NCBI RefSeq assembly: GCF_008795985.1
Contig: NZ_VMHP01000001.1
Span: forward strand, 558,001 to 622,000
Source of the DNA: Marinobacter halotolerans
Lineage (GTDB): Bacteria > Pseudomonadota > Gammaproteobacteria > Pseudomonadales > Oleiphilaceae
Length of the DNA stretch: 64,000 nt
Reading direction: 5' to 3'
Made by a program: the position numbers and the translations under genes
The notes under the pieces: model-generated
What the model was told of the DNA's origin: nothing
Database searches by the model: none
The model's input: only the letters and a program-made list of their open reading frames with translations
In this document: positions 54,311-62,898 of the stretch, piece by piece
Layout of the letters: every line of letters begins with the position of its first letter
Position numbering within the stretch: position 1 is the first letter of the stretch

Positions 54311-54775
54311 ATGACATCCCCAATGGGCTTTACCCTGATTGAGCTTGTCATTGTGATTGTCATTGTCGGTATTCTCGCCGCCTTTGCCTTGCCACGCTTT
54401 GCAGACCTCGGCTCTGACGCCCGTGTTGCCACCCTTGAAGCCCTTGAAGGCGCCATGCGTTCAGCGGCGGGCACAGCACACTCTCTCGCAATCGTTGAGA
54501 ACAAACTCGACTGCCCGACAAACCATACTGTGGAAATGGGAGGTGAGACAGTCACTATGCGCTGCGGTTACCCCTGCCCCCACCCCAATGGCATCGGCAA
54601 AGCCGTCGACGCTACAGGCAACTATACATTCGTCGGCGGAAACTGCGGCGGGGTGCTGGGCGCAGTCGATGTGCGCATTACCGACGCGCCAGAGCCTGCC
54701 AATTGCAAGATCCGTTACACGTCGGCTCGACAGGACAGGCAGCCTGCTATCGCCTTGACCACAAGCGGTTGCTGA
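54311..54775 (+). CDS. Orphan type IV prepilin-like protein (MshA type)
   Basis: 154 residues from ATG 54311. A short leader MTSPMG precedes the prepilin cut site G/FTLIELVIVIVIVGILAAFALPRF, the N-terminal helix, with the usual Glu5. The globular part has CGYPCPHPNGIG and ends in Cys. It resembles the mannose-sensitive haemagglutinin pilin group. No assembly genes are near. The ribosome site is poor; a TTG start 45 bp upstream would give a longer leader. Confidence 0.78.
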   Translation: MTSPMGFTLIELVIVIVIVGILAAFALPRFADLGSDARVATLEALEGAMRSAAGTAHSLAIVENKLDCPTNHTVEMGGETVTMRCGYPCPHPNGIGKAVDATGNYTFVGGNCGGVLGAVDVRITDAPEPANCKIRYTSARQDRQPAIALTTSGC

Positions 54776-54895
54776 TTGTCGGGGAAGTGGGCGGCACGCT
54801 CATTCTTGGTGCCGGGGCGATGATGGGTATTTGGCAGGGATGAAGCTGAGTGACGCAATACGTTCCGCGACAGGTAATTGGAAGCCGTCATCGGC

Positions 54896-54919
54896 GGGCA
54901 CATCAAAATTGATGTGCCC
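54896..54919. repeat. 24-bp inverted repeat between convergent genes
   Basis: GGGCACATCAA-AA-TTGATGTGCCC is an 11-bp perfect stem with two unpaired bases between. It lies between the end of the prepilin gene and the end of the minus-strand gene at 54942. A clean T-run is lacking on either side, so it may be a terminator stem, a REP-like element or a binding site. Confidence 0.5.
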
Positions 54920-54941
54920 AACTTTCAGTCAGTCGGCCGGT

Positions 54942-55289
54942 TCATGATTTTTGAGCCAACAACTCCTCTCGTACCTCATTTGCCGCATCTAGCCACGCAT
55001 TAAAACCACCATTTTTTCTGGTCGCAAACAAGTGAATGAATGTCTGAATCCACATTGGCACTGCACCTATACCAAGAAGGATTGTCCACGTTGCATTACC
55101 TTGCGCTAGTAGATATGCCAGCAAAGCCGTCATAAAGATGTTGAGTACTAAAATTGCTTTGAAGAAAAAAGAGCCCCTTCCGCCCTTCTTATGTTTCGCA
55201 ATAAGCTCATCCAGTGCATTGACTTTTTCATCTTCAGGAATAATCTGAAGAGCACCTTTTATATTTATCCGACTCTGGGTTTTATTCAT
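54942..55289 (-). CDS. Small two-helix membrane protein of unknown function
   Basis: 115 residues. The cytoplasmic N-terminus (with ALQIIPEDEKVNALDELIAK) is followed by two helices (about 42-62 and 68-88) and a tail. Its DNA is AT-rich by eye compared with most of the window, and the 265-bp gap after it (to 55554) holds no clear gene, only a small IR at 55446-55462. Family unknown. Confidence 0.62.
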   Translation of the reverse strand: MNKTQSRINIKGALQIIPEDEKVNALDELIAKHKKGGRGSFFFKAILVLNIFMTALLAYLLAQGNATWTILLGIGAVPMWIQTFIHLFATRKNGGFNAWLDAANEVREELLAQKS

Positions 55290-55554
55290 ATTAAGACCTA
55301 GCTCACTTAAAAATTTAAAACTAAAAGTTCAGAGAGAAGGGAAGGGCCGTGAAGAATTTCGTCTTTTCCCTGAGTTTTCCCGATCGCTCCATCGATGCCT
55401 CATCAGCCTGAGGCGCACGAGAAAAAGATCATCGATAGTATGCTTATCCGGGTCAACCGGATCAGCCTGAACGAAGACAAAAAAATGGTAAATTTGTGTT
55501 AAATGAACAATTTATAAACAGCACAGAGAGAAATGACAGTGAATTTGTCCAACG

Positions 55555-55779
55555 ATGCCTACTTCAGGTAGAAACACGCCACCCGATGCTATCCCGTCTC
55601 AGGCCATTGCTCTATTTCTGGTACTGACCTTCGCCATCGCCTGGGGAATCCTGACTGCATTTATCTTTCTCCCGGAAACCATGGTTGCCATTGCGATCGT
55701 CGGGCTGAACCGCAGGACCATGTTTACTCGTGAATACAGCATTACCGAAGTCGTTCCCGCAGGCCGGGCCGCCAGCTAA
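55555..55779 (+). pseudogene. Truncated CPBP intramembrane protease N-terminus
   Basis: The opening IPSQAIALFLVLTFAIAWGI and FIFLPETMVAI look like the first helix of CPBP (Abi-type) intramembrane metalloproteases, which are about 250 residues long. After roughly 45 residues the sequence departs and stops at 55779. The catalytic EExxxR and HxxxN motifs are absent, so it is a relic. I rate the family call moderate. Confidence 0.5.
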
Positions 55780-55821
55780 ACCGCGCACAAAACCGATCCG
55801 TCGCGACCCCGGAGATTCAAA

Positions 55822-56548
55822 ATGAAAAAGTACCTCGCCCTGCCCGTCTTGTTCATTGCATTACCCTGCTATGCGCAACCCGCCCCTAAGGAGGGTGTCA
55901 GTGGTGAAATCTCATTAAATGCGGGGATTATCTCTTCAACATCCAACTTTAATGTCGAGGGTGACGCAACCATCAACTCACTTGATAACAAGGCAAAAAG
56001 TGAGTCCGAGGGCCTGATAGCGCCACTCGGCAACGTTGCCTATACCTTTGGCGAGACACTGGGGCAGCAGATCTATTTTGGCACCGCACGGGAAGACATT
56101 GCGGTCGGTACACTGGCCGTTCAGCTTGGTTATAAGCATCAACTCGGCTCAGGCACAGAAGTGGACGTTTCCTTTTTACCAACGGTGATATCCGGGGAAA
56201 CCTGGCAGAATCCCTATCAGCTCAATACCGCCCGAAAAGAGACAGACGTGACAGGCAATGCCTACCGGCTGCAGCTGAATAGCATCTCCGGATCCAGCTT
56301 CAGTCTGGATCTCGCCTATGCAGCCTCAGAGGTCGCGGACGATCTCAACGCCGGCACGGATCTGGCCCGCGATGCCGACAGCCACTATGGCAAGGCGGGA
56401 CTACGACAGTGCAAGCACACTGTTCAATAAAAAGCGCTCGGATGACGAGATCAGCCTGTTTGCCGGCTATGGCGACACCCAATCCAACCTGGCTTTCTAT
56501 GATGAGTCTTCCTATCTGTTTGCCGTTGGCCTTAACTACAAGTTCTGA
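55822..56548 (+). pseudogene. DUF2860 outer-membrane barrel gene with internal deletion and frameshift
   Basis: The N-terminal part has a signal peptide (ALPCYAQ) and a barrel start: GEISLNAGIISSTSNF and GLIAPLGNVAYTFGE, like DUF2860 proteins. Near 56395-56405 the frame breaks: frame one ends at 56430, while a second frame supplies the true ending NKKRSDDEISLFAGYGD ... SYLFAVGLNYKF. The combined product would be about 240 residues against a usual 300 or more, so an internal piece of roughly a hundred residues is missing. Confidence 0.68.
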
Positions 56549-56661
56549 ACAGACCGGTCAGGCCGCTTTCCTGTTCCACCAGAGAACCAGAAGAAAGGCT
56601 GGGCCCCCGATCAGAAACCACAACAGGTTTGGATAAGCCCACACCGACCCATCTGAAAACA

Positions 56662-57669
56662 TCACCGGATAACATCCTCAACCGGTCGCCGGAGAGAACG
56701 CGGCATCTGCGGGCCGCGACCAATTCGCACGATAAGGTCCGGGCGCCGGCCACCAATGCCAATGGAGTGGGCAAAGTCAGGGCGCAGTTTCGCCACCTCC
56801 ACCGGCTGGTTAATAAACGCCGTGCATAGCCCCATAACGGTAGCCTGAAGAGCCAGGCGCTGGTAACACCGGCCGGCCTCAATCCAGTGGGGAATGTCAT
56901 CGGCCTCCGAATACAGAACGGCAATCGCGGAAGAGCTGTGGATATGCCGAAGATCTTTTTTGTTCTGATTCCTGGCAGAAAACGAGCCCTTCATCGCCAG
57001 CAATCCCAGCCAACGGGGGACGGCTGGATTGCCCATCACGGGTCCGTAAAGCCCATCGCCGGAAAGCACTGCCTCCTTGCCGTTAAACCGGACCCAGGCT
57101 TTAAGTTCACGAGCCCACTCAGGGTCGGCAAACTGGGCATCGTTGCCCTTAGCGACATAGTATTCGACCAGGTCTTTTTGATCAGCGGCGGTCATCAGCA
57201 TTACCGATACGCCATTACCCTGCCCCGCTGCCTGAAGCTGCTCCAACTCTGCCTTGGTGAGCGGCGCCCCGTCATACTCTGAACGGCTGCACTGGCGCAG
57301 AGGAATCGCCTCGAAAAGAGGAGACCGCTCGGCCGCCGCCTCTTTAAAATCAATCATCAGCCCGGATGTCGATGCATCGAATTGACAGCGCCCCTCTAAC
57401 CCGGCGGCTTGCGCTGCCAGCAGCAAATTCTCGGTGGCGCACCCCAGGCTGGCGTACAGGTGGTGATCATCCGGGTCCACCGCTGGGCAACGCCTGGACA
57501 GATCAGGCAGAACCCGTATCCGGTCGGGTTCAAGCTCGAATATCCAGGGCTGGGTATTATGACTGGACGCCGCGAGAGTGGCGTAACGCACCAGCTCCCG
57601 AAAGTCCTGTGGTAAGACGCCAGGCGCACCGTGGCACCAGGTTTCACTGACCATGTCCGTATAGTTCAT
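56662..57669 (-). CDS. Nitroreductase-like protein, Acg family
   Basis: 335 residues. The N-terminal LVRYATLAASSHNTQPWIFEL and a second half with a nitroreductase-like Cys/Arg pattern match the Acg-type FMN-binding nitroreductase family, linked to dormancy in mycobacteria and to unknown functions in proteobacteria. AGGAGG precedes ATG 57669. Divergent from ftsH. Confidence 0.82.
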   Translation of the reverse strand: MNYTDMVSETWCHGAPGVLPQDFRELVRYATLAASSHNTQPWIFELEPDRIRVLPDLSRRCPAVDPDDHHLYASLGCATENLLLAAQAAGLEGRCQFDASTSGLMIDFKEAAAERSPLFEAIPLRQCSRSEYDGAPLTKAELEQLQAAGQGNGVSVMLMTAADQKDLVEYYVAKGNDAQFADPEWARELKAWVRFNGKEAVLSGDGLYGPVMGNPAVPRWLGLLAMKGSFSARNQNKKDLRHIHSSSAIAVLYSEADDIPHWIEAGRCYQRLALQATVMGLCTAFINQPVEVAKLRPDFAHSIGIGGRRPDLIVRIGRGPQMPRSLRRPVEDVIR

Positions 57670-57837
57670 AGCGCCTCCTGAGTCGGCTCAATGAAGTATA
57701 GGCTGTGAACTTGAATTAAACATTTTGGCATTTTCGCTCGGAGATCCCTCAGATCTGGTATTTTGAGGAAAGGGCAACGTCTAATTGCTGCAACACCGCA
57801 GATAAGATGAGCTTACGGAAGGCGACCGGAGATAGAC

Positions 57838-59733
57838 ATGGCGACACCCCCTAACGGCCCTGGTAATTCAAAGCAGCCAGAGAAAAATCCACAACCGTTA
57901 ATACCCAAACAGTATTCCTTTCTCTGGTTCAGCGCAGCCATATTTCTAATGGTGCTCTGGCTACAGGATGACGGCCAAACCCGTCTTCAGGAGCTGGCCT
58001 ATTCAGATTTTAAAACCGCCGTCGTGAACGGCCAGGTATCACAGGTTACCCTTAAAGAAGAAGAGATTACCGGCCAATTCACCGATAGCGGGAATGCGGC
58101 ATTCAGTTCTGATTCCACATCACAGAAAAGCGCGGAATCGTTTCATACCATACGGCCGCCAATGGAAGACCCTTCTCTGCTGAATCTTCTGGAGGAGCAT
58201 CAGATAACCATCAGGGCAGCACCGTCCGGCCTGCCCTGGTGGCAGGAACTGATTCGCAGCTTTCTACCCTGGCTCCTCTTCCTTGCGTTGATGTTCTGGT
58301 TCTGGGGCGCTGCCCAGCAACGGTTGACCCAGGGCGGAAACCCGCTCAGCTTCAGTCGCTCCAAAGCCCGCAGAGCCCGCAAGGAGACCTCTACAACCAC
58401 CCTTGACGATGTCGCCGGCATCGAATCGGCCAAACGGGAAATCGCCGAGATTATCGACTTCCTCAAGGCTCCTGAAAAGTACCGCGCCCTCGGTGCCAGC
58501 ATGCCCAAAGGCGTGCTGCTTGTGGGGCCACCGGGCACCGGCAAGACCCTGCTTGCCAGAGCCATCGCCGGCGAGGCGGAGGTGCCTTTCTACAGCATCA
58601 GCGCGTCCGAATTTATCGAGATGTTTGTGGGTGTGGGTGCAGCGCGGGTACGGGATATGTTTCAGGAAGCCAGAAAAGACGGACCGGCACTGATCTTCAT
58701 CGACGAACTGGACGCCATCGGCCGCTCACGTGGCGCCGGCCTGGGCGGCGGCCACGATGAACGTGAACAGACCCTGAACCAGATACTGACCGAGATGGAT
58801 GGTTTCGAATCCCACGAAAATATACTGGTTCTGGCCGCCACCAACCGGCCCGATGTTCTTGATAGCGCCCTTCTTCGACCGGGACGGTTCGACCGCAAGA
58901 TTACCCTGGACCGCCCCCATAAAGACGCCCGAGCCGCGATACTGAAGGTTCACATTCGCAAAGTGCCATTGGCACCGGACGTTGATCTGGAACAGATAGC
59001 CGCGCTGACCATTGGCTTCTCAGGCGCAGACCTGAAAAATCTGGTCAACGAGGCAGCACTGACAGCAGCCCGGGAAAACCTCCATGAGGTCACAAGCCAC
59101 TGCTTTGAGGTCGCCCGTGACCGGATCATTCTGGGCGAAGTAAGCGATGCCCATCTCTCACCCGAAGAGCGAACAGCCGTGGCCTACCATGAATGTGGCC
59201 ACGCCATCATGGCCTACTACCTGCCCAATGCCGACCCGCTTACCAGGCTGACGATCATTCCACACGGCATGGCCATGGGTATGACAGAGCAGACCCCACG
59301 GGAAGACCACGTCACCTACAAGGAGAGCTACCTGAGGGATCGCATCAAAGTCATGCTCGGCGGACGCTGTGCAGAGAAACTGATCTACGGCGAAGTCAGT
59401 ACTGGCGCCCAAAACGATCTGAAAGAAGCAACAGCACTGGTTCGTCGCATGATTGGCCAGTGGGGCATGAGCGAAAAGATTGGCCCTCTTGGCCTCAACA
59501 TCGGCGAAGAACACGTTTTCCTTGGCCGGGAAATGGGCATGCCCAGAGAGTTCAGCGAAAAAATGGCCGAGATGATCGACGCAGAAATACAGGCACAGCT
59601 ATTATCGATGGAAAAACAGACCCTGGACTTTCTAACCGAACACCGCGATCAGCTTGAAACCCTGGCTAAAGCGGTGCTGGAAGAGGAGACACTCTCGGCT
59701 GAAGACGTCAAAGGGATTCTCCTGAAGGAGTAG
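57838..59733 (+). CDS. ftsH: ATP-dependent zinc metalloprotease FtsH (paralogue)
   Basis: 631 residues. Two membrane helices (about 30-45 and 135-155) flank a periplasmic domain. The AAA+ module has Walker A GPPGTGKT at 230-237, Walker B FIDELDAIG and the pore motif FVGVGAARV. The protease has the zinc motif HECGH at 451-455 (usual HEAGH; the two His and Glu are intact). GGAG precedes ATG 57838. Its setting, next to a thioredoxin and not to rlmE/folP, suggests it is a second ftsH and not the housekeeping one; this is inferred. Confidence 0.9.
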   Translation: MATPPNGPGNSKQPEKNPQPLIPKQYSFLWFSAAIFLMVLWLQDDGQTRLQELAYSDFKTAVVNGQVSQVTLKEEEITGQFTDSGNAAFSSDSTSQKSAESFHTIRPPMEDPSLLNLLEEHQITIRAAPSGLPWWQELIRSFLPWLLFLALMFWFWGAAQQRLTQGGNPLSFSRSKARRARKETSTTTLDDVAGIESAKREIAEIIDFLKAPEKYRALGASMPKGVLLVGPPGTGKTLLARAIAGEAEVPFYSISASEFIEMFVGVGAARVRDMFQEARKDGPALIFIDELDAIGRSRGAGLGGGHDEREQTLNQILTEMDGFESHENILVLAATNRPDVLDSALLRPGRFDRKITLDRPHKDARAAILKVHIRKVPLAPDVDLEQIAALTIGFSGADLKNLVNEAALTAARENLHEVTSHCFEVARDRIILGEVSDAHLSPEERTAVAYHECGHAIMAYYLPNADPLTRLTIIPHGMAMGMTEQTPREDHVTYKESYLRDRIKVMLGGRCAEKLIYGEVSTGAQNDLKEATALVRRMIGQWGMSEKIGPLGLNIGEEHVFLGREMGMPREFSEKMAEMIDAEIQAQLLSMEKQTLDFLTEHRDQLETLAKAVLEEETLSAEDVKGILLKE

Positions 59734-59735
59734 GC

Positions 59736-60176
59736 CTACCGAATGCCCTTCGACTGCAACCACTGGCTGATCTGGGCCTTGTTCATGGCACCGCTCTGGC
59801 GGGCGATTTCCCGGCCCTTCTGGAAAAGAATCAGCGTGGGAATACTGCGGATGCCAAACTGGCCAGACGGCCCCGGCGCCTGTTCGGTATTGAGCTTGGC
59901 AAAGCGGACCTTGCCCTGCCATTCCTTTGCCGCCTGCTCATACTGGGGCGCCATCGCCTTACACGGGCCGCACCAACTGGCCCAGAAGTCCACCAGCACA
60001 GGAACATCACTGCGCCCGGTATGCGCAGCAAAGGTCTGCTCTGTCAGCTCCAGCAGCTGGTCGGGCCACAGCGCTTGCTTACATGCACCGCAGTTTCCAC
60101 CGGCGGAAAGCTTGTCCGCCGGTACCCGGTTCACTTTGTGGCAATGGGGACACACCAGGTGTCGAATATCGGTCAT
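59736..60176 (-). CDS. trxC: Thioredoxin 2 (TrxC) with N-terminal zinc domain
   Basis: 146 residues. An N-terminal zinc finger (CPHC, CGAC) is followed by a thioredoxin domain with active site WCGPC and the cis-proline in SIPTLILF. TrxC reduces disulfides during oxidative stress. Its stop is 2 bp from the convergent ftsH stop, with no terminator between them. ATG 60176 is preferred over TTG 60182. Confidence 0.92.
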   Translation of the reverse strand: MTDIRHLVCPHCHKVNRVPADKLSAGGNCGACKQALWPDQLLELTEQTFAAHTGRSDVPVLVDFWASWCGPCKAMAPQYEQAAKEWQGKVRFAKLNTEQAPGPSGQFGIRSIPTLILFQKGREIARQSGAMNKAQISQWLQSKGIR

Positions 60177-60253
60177 TAACAATCTGCCTTTGAGTGTTTA
60201 ATAGGTTGAATAATCAGGGCAGACTAAAAGAAATCAAGCGGGAGTTACCTCAC

Positions 60254-61021
60254 ATGACACAACAACCCCCGGTCATACTCATAACGGGCGGCGCCCAGGG
60301 CATCGGCAAGGGTATTGCCGCCCATTTCCTGGGCAAGGGCTGGCGAGTGGTAATCCTGGACCAGGATGCAGACGCCATCAGCGCCTGCAGAAAGGATTTC
60401 GGCAACCCGGACGACCTGCTGCTGATCACCACGGATGTATCCCGCGAGTCGGACGTCGCCTCGGCTGTAGAAGAGGCCGCGCGATGGGGCCAGGGATTGG
60501 ATGCTCTGGTCAATAATGCCGGGATCGCCGATCCACACACTGGCCCCATAGAAATGCTTGAACTGGATCAGTGGCAACGGCGCATCGACGTCAACCTGAC
60601 CGGCGCCTTTTTATTGGCAAAGCACACGATACCGCACCTGCGCCAACGCCGGGGCAGCATCGTCAACATGGCCTCTACCCGGGCCTTGCAGTCCGAGCCC
60701 AACAGCGAGGCGTATGCGGCAACCAAGGGCGGCCTGCTCGCCCTGACCCACGCACTGGCCATGAGCCTGGGGCCCGACGTGCGGGCCAACAGCATCAGCC
60801 CGGGCTGGATAGATGTCAGTGCCTGGCAGGCCGATGCGCCCTCTGAACCGCAGCCCCTGTCTGCTACTGATCATGAGCAACACCCCAGTGGACGTGTCGG
60901 CAAACCCGAGGACGTGGCGGCCATGGTGGCCTATCTGGTCTCGCCGGACGCCCAATTTGTGACGGGTCAGAACTTCGTGATTGATGGCGGCATGACCCGC
61001 AAAATGATTTACGAAGACTAG
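60254..61021 (+). CDS. Short-chain dehydrogenase/reductase
   Basis: 255 residues with a classical SDR signature: nucleotide motif TGGAQGIGKG, NNAG at about 90, and the catalytic Ser/Tyr/Lys in NMASTRALQSEPNSEAYAATK. Ending NFVIDGGMTRKMI is typical. Cofactor and substrate are unknown. ATG 60254 has GGGAG 9 nt upstream. It is divergent from trxC. Confidence 0.88.
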   Translation: MTQQPPVILITGGAQGIGKGIAAHFLGKGWRVVILDQDADAISACRKDFGNPDDLLLITTDVSRESDVASAVEEAARWGQGLDALVNNAGIADPHTGPIEMLELDQWQRRIDVNLTGAFLLAKHTIPHLRQRRGSIVNMASTRALQSEPNSEAYAATKGGLLALTHALAMSLGPDVRANSISPGWIDVSAWQADAPSEPQPLSATDHEQHPSGRVGKPEDVAAMVAYLVSPDAQFVTGQNFVIDGGMTRKMIYED

Positions 61022-61160
61022 GCGCGGCAGAGAAATCAGACTGCAATCCGATAACCTTTGAAATAAGTGAGCCCATCGAGGATAAAAGAGCATCAGCGCC
61101 GTGCTTCTAAAGCCTCTAAAAAATAGCAAGATTAAATCTATCCGATTGTCGCCGAGAATG

Positions 61161-61189
61161 TTGTTTATTTTTTAACCAACGTCTATAAA
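61161..61189 (+). promoter_or_regulatory. Candidate promoter of the sulfite dehydrogenase operon
   Basis: TTGTTT (61161-61166) and TATAAA (61184-61189) are 17 bp apart in the 245-bp gap before sorA. The gap is AT-rich near the promoter and holds no gene. Leader about 70 nt. Confidence 0.5.
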
Positions 61190-61266
61190 TTATATAGTTG
61201 TATCCTGCAAGCATCTATCAGCGCAGGTCACACCTACGAACAACAAGGCAGGCAAGGAGACGAAAC

Positions 61267-62493
61267 ATGCAATCGGAAGCAGCACTTCTACGAGGCCGGA
61301 ATGACCCCGGTCTCGAAAACCCCACCCGCAGAAGCCTTCTGCTTGGCAGCGCCGGAGCCATGGCCGCAGTGAGCCTGCTGGGTTTCACACCTCTCGCGAA
61401 AGGCGACGAGCCCAAATCATTGCCCGATTACGCCGCCTGGAAAGAGCGCAATGCCCTGATCGTGCATAGCGCCAACACTATGGAGACCAAAAGAGGTGCC
61501 ATCGGCAACGGCGTCATCACAGCCAGTGATCGCCTCTTTGTTCGCAACAACCTGCCCGCACCTCCGGAGTCGGTAACCGAAAATCCGGATGTCTGGGAAG
61601 TTAACATCGAGGGCGTCAAAAATCCCAGAACCCTTACCGTCGGGGAACTGAAAAAGATGGGCGTTACCACCACGGCCTCTGTGCTCCAGTGCTCCGGAAA
61701 CGGCCGAGCCTTTTTCCCCCATGGAGCAAGCGGCACCCAGTGGTCGGTTGGTGCTGCCGGTTGCGTTATGTGGACGGGCGTTCCCCTGAAAGATGTTGTG
61801 GAAGCCCTGGGCGGAGCCGTAGCGGGTGCGAAGTACATCACCAGCACGGGCGGCGAAACCCTGCCTGACGGGCTTGACCCCAAAACGGTCGTGGTCGAGC
61901 GATCGGTACCGACCAGAGCACTGGAAACGGCGATGCTGGCGTGGGAAATGAACGACGAGCCCCTCAGCAATACCCATGGCGGCCCCCTGCGCATGGTGGT
62001 ACCGGGCTACTACGGCGTTAACAACGTCAAGTATGTGAAGAACATTGCCTTCACCGAGAATCAGACCGATGCCAAGATCCAGGCCTCGGGTTACCGCATC
62101 CGGGATGTGGGGGTGAAAGGCGCCCCGGATCAGCCCTCAATGTGGGAGATGAACGTCAAATCCTGGGTGACCGCGCCTCTGGAAACCGGCAGCAGTGGCC
62201 GGAACATGATTTACGGCGTCGCCTTTGGCGGCACAGTAGCACTCGAAAAGGTGGATGTTTCAGTTGATGGCGGTAAAACCTGGAAGCAGGCCCGGTTCCT
62301 GGGGCCGGACCTTGGCCCCCACGCCTGGCGACCATTTGTCATGGCAGCGAACCTGCAACCCGGCGAACATCGTATTGTCAGCCGGGCGACGGACGTTGAA
62401 GGCAACAGCCAGCCTGAAGGCCGGACCGATAATGAGCGTGGCTATGGCCACAATGGCTGGAAAGACCACGGCGTGACCGTAGCAATCAGCTGA
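61267..62493 (+). CDS. Sulfite dehydrogenase molybdopterin subunit (SorA/SoxC-like)
   Basis: 408 residues from ATG 61267 (AGGAG 8 nt upstream). A twin-arginine signal TRRSLLLGSAGAMAA sends it folded to the periplasm. The molybdenum ligand is Cys142 in SVLQCSGNGRAFF; a Mo-co dimerisation domain follows (VDVSVDGGKTWKQARFLG). It oxidises sulfite to sulfate and hands electrons to a cytochrome c. Whether it is a SorA or SoxC type is not settled by sequence; the small SorB-like cytochrome downstream favours SorAB. Confidence 0.87.
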   Translation: MQSEAALLRGRNDPGLENPTRRSLLLGSAGAMAAVSLLGFTPLAKGDEPKSLPDYAAWKERNALIVHSANTMETKRGAIGNGVITASDRLFVRNNLPAPPESVTENPDVWEVNIEGVKNPRTLTVGELKKMGVTTTASVLQCSGNGRAFFPHGASGTQWSVGAAGCVMWTGVPLKDVVEALGGAVAGAKYITSTGGETLPDGLDPKTVVVERSVPTRALETAMLAWEMNDEPLSNTHGGPLRMVVPGYYGVNNVKYVKNIAFTENQTDAKIQASGYRIRDVGVKGAPDQPSMWEMNVKSWVTAPLETGSSGRNMIYGVAFGGTVALEKVDVSVDGGKTWKQARFLGPDLGPHAWRPFVMAANLQPGEHRIVSRATDVEGNSQPEGRTDNERGYGHNGWKDHGVTVAIS

Positions 62494-62554
62494 TACCCAG
62501 CGGGGCCGCCCGGGGACAGGGCAGCCCCGCCCAGCATCTTCAGAGAGCCGTAGT

Positions 62555-62875
62555 ATGAGACTGATTGCAGTAGTGTTTGTTGCCCCCCTGTTCGGCTTAT
62601 CGCTTCTGGCCCAGGCCAGCGAAACCGACAAGGGAAAAAAGGTATTCACCCAGGAAGCACAGCCTGCCTGTAGCGTGTGTCATACCCTTGCAGACGCTGG
62701 ATCCACCGGCGCCATCGGTCCGAACCTGGATGAACTGAAACCATCCAGGGAAACCGTGGTCAACGCGGTTACCGGCGGCGTTGGCGTTATGCCGGCCTTT
62801 GACGAATCCCTGTCAGCAGAGCAGATCCAGGCGGTGGCGGCTTACGTTGCCAGGGTCACCGGCGGAGATAAATAA
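62555..62875 (+). CDS. c-type cytochrome, SorB-like partner of the sulfite dehydrogenase
   Basis: 106 residues: signal peptide ending AQA, haem-binding CSVCH at 39-43 and a methionine ligand in GVGVMPAFDES. It is the expected electron acceptor of SorA; the gene starts 61 bp after it on the same strand. Convergent with the S41 peptidase gene after 23 bp. Confidence 0.88.
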   Translation: MRLIAVVFVAPLFGLSLLAQASETDKGKKVFTQEAQPACSVCHTLADAGSTGAIGPNLDELKPSRETVVNAVTGGVGVMPAFDESLSAEQIQAVAAYVARVTGGDK

Positions 62876-62898
62876 AGAAAACAATAAGGTCAAACGCC

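Noticed and set aside
55395..55502. 35-residue reading frame starting MPHQPEAHEKK
   Set aside because: No ribosome site and no recognisable similarity; it overlaps a small inverted repeat and may be another relic, but cannot be supported.
57838..60176. Transferable heat-resistance island (ftsH plus trx)
   Set aside because: The diagnostic small heat-shock, ClpK, YfdX and KefB genes are absent here, so the resemblance rests on two common genes.
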